A stretch of 14,498 nucleotides of DNA from an uncultured Collinsella sp. (GTDB lineage: Bacteria > Actinomycetota > Coriobacteriia > Coriobacteriales > Coriobacteriaceae), in NCBI GenBank assembly GCA_900552875.1, contig USCS01000015.1:1-14498 (forward strand). Direction: 5' to 3'. The translations under genes were made by a program, and so were the position numbers. The notes under the pieces were generated by a model. The model did no database searches. It had not been told where the DNA came from and saw only the letters and a program-made list of their open reading frames with translations. Each line of letters begins with the position of its first letter. Position 1 is the first letter of the stretch. Below are positions 13,786 through 14,498 of the stretch, one piece after another.

Positions 13786-13835
13786 GGTCCTCTCGGGTCC
13801 TGAGCACGACTCACCGGACTGGTTGTCTGAATAAA

Positions 13836-13869
13836 AGAAAGTGAAGGCCCCTTTCGGGGCCTTCTTTTT
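13836..13869. terminator. Bidirectional terminator between the hydrolase gene and murB
   Basis: GAAGGCCCC (13843-13851) / GGGGCCTTC (13856-13864) with loop TTTC. TTTTT follows on the plus strand and CACTTTCTTTT on the minus strand. The plus-strand T-tract runs into the murB stop codon (TAA, 13870-13868), so this is an unusually tight convergent end. It shares its GAAGGCC/GGCCTTC stem with the hairpin 130 bp upstream. Confidence 0.9.
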
Positions 13870-14498
13870 ATAGAAATTCGCCGATTCGGTGGACTTCGGG
13901 TTGTAGGTCTACTCCGAATTGGTCCTTGACGGTTGCTTGAATGTGGCGGATGAGTTCGTCGACGTCGGCGGCGGTGGCGTGGTCGGCGTTGACGATGAAG
14001 CCGCAGTGTTTTTCGCTCACCTGGGCGCCGCCGACGGCGTGGCCGCGCAGGCCGGCATCCATGATGAGTTTGCCGGCAAAGTGGCCCTCAGGGCGCTTGA
14101 AGGTGGAGCCGGCGCTCGGCATGTCGAGTGGCTGCTTGTCCTCGCGGCGCTGGCGGTAGTCATCCATGTCGGCCTTGATCATCGCGGCGTTGCCCGGGGC
14201 AAGGTTAAAGGTGGCAGAGAGCACGATAAGGCCGTCGTCGGCGATACGGCTCTTGCGATAGCCCAGGCTAAGCTCGTCGACATCGAACTCAATGATATTG
14301 CCGCTGCCGCGGGTGCCGTCGTCGAGCACGCGGGCGGGCTTATAGACGCGCACGGACTCCAAAACATCGGCCATGCAGGCGCCATAGGCACCGGCGTTCA
14401 TATAGCAGGCGCCGCCGACCGAGCCGGGGATGCCCGAGAGGGGCTCCATGCCGGTAAGACCAGTCTCGGCTGCCGCGGCCGCTACGTCCGAGAGTAGC
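13868..14498 (-). CDS. murB: UDP-N-acetylenolpyruvoylglucosamine reductase, 5' end cut by window edge
   Basis: FAD- and NADPH-dependent cytoplasmic enzyme that reduces UDP-GlcNAc-enolpyruvate to UDP-MurNAc, an essential step of peptidoglycan synthesis. About 209 C-terminal residues are visible; the N-terminal part of the FAD domain and the start codon lie beyond the right edge. The reading frame continues through the ATG at 14449 to the edge (ending ...AAETGLTG before MEPLSGIPGSVGG), so that ATG is internal. The blocks SGIPGSVGGACYMNAGAYG, the catalytic Ser in PSAGSTFKRP, VGGAQVSEKHCGFIVN and the catalytic Glu in LQPEVHRIGEF are all present. The SxGSTFKRP-to-GLRG spacing and lack of the E. 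coli-type Tyr loop suggest a type II MurB. Confidence 0.95.
   Translation of the reverse strand, partial: LLSDVAAAAAETGLTGMEPLSGIPGSVGGACYMNAGAYGACMADVLESVRVYKPARVLDDGTRGSGNIIEFDVDELSLGYRKSRIADDGLIVLSATFNLAPGNAAMIKADMDDYRQRREDKQPLDMPSAGSTFKRPEGHFAGKLIMDAGLRGHAVGGAQVSEKHCGFIVNADHATAADVDELIRHIQATVKDQFGVDLQPEVHRIGEFL

Overview
The window looks like a chromosomal segment from a GC-rich Actinomycetota gut bacterium of the Coriobacteriia, most likely Collinsella or a close relative. This rests on base composition, codon use, Tat-type (SRRxFL) lipoprotein and secreted-protein signals, and the combination of sugar genes. The genus is inferred and was not tested by a database search.

Layout from left to right. 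Positions 1-912 (minus) hold the N-terminal 304 residues of a PTS glucose/alpha-glucoside-type EIIC permease that runs off the left end. Diverging from it is a GntR/UTRA regulator resembling the trehalose repressor TreR (1142-1861), closed by a strong terminator. Next comes a complete CUT1 sugar ABC transporter on the plus strand: Tat-type lipoprotein binding protein (2168-3484), two permeases (3572-4426 and 4426-5265) and the ATPase (5334-6533), ending in a 12-bp-stem terminator. The convergent gap 6534-6987 contains an unusual array of six 15-bp arms placed exactly every 40 bp in alternating orientation. On the minus strand follow malQ (4-alpha-glucanotransferase, 9384-10889) and glgP (glycogen/maltodextrin phosphorylase, 6988-9255), then a separately transcribed galE (11112-12173). 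On the plus strand is a secreted coiled-coil/CHAP-like cell-wall hydrolase (12441-13646). The right edge carries most of murB (minus, 5' end missing).

How it works together: the PTS permease and ABC transporter would import glucosides and malto-oligosaccharides. MalQ and GlgP would turn maltodextrins into glucose and glucose-1-phosphate, and GalE interconverts UDP-glucose and UDP-galactose. The strongest regulatory signal is a shared palindrome (consensus TTGTTTAAACAA) at the promoter of the PTS gene, the regulator itself, the ABC operon and malQ. It has the same TTGT/ACAA arms as the known TreR operator. I infer a local alpha-glucan regulon run by the 1142-1861 regulator.

The most novel-looking item is the 80-bp-period palindromic array at 6674-6888, whose middle unit appears to be flipped relative to its neighbours. 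Second is a 126-bp element at 13660-13785 with perfect 28-bp inverted ends enclosing a terminator. No phage, IS, CRISPR, rRNA or tRNA gene was recognised.
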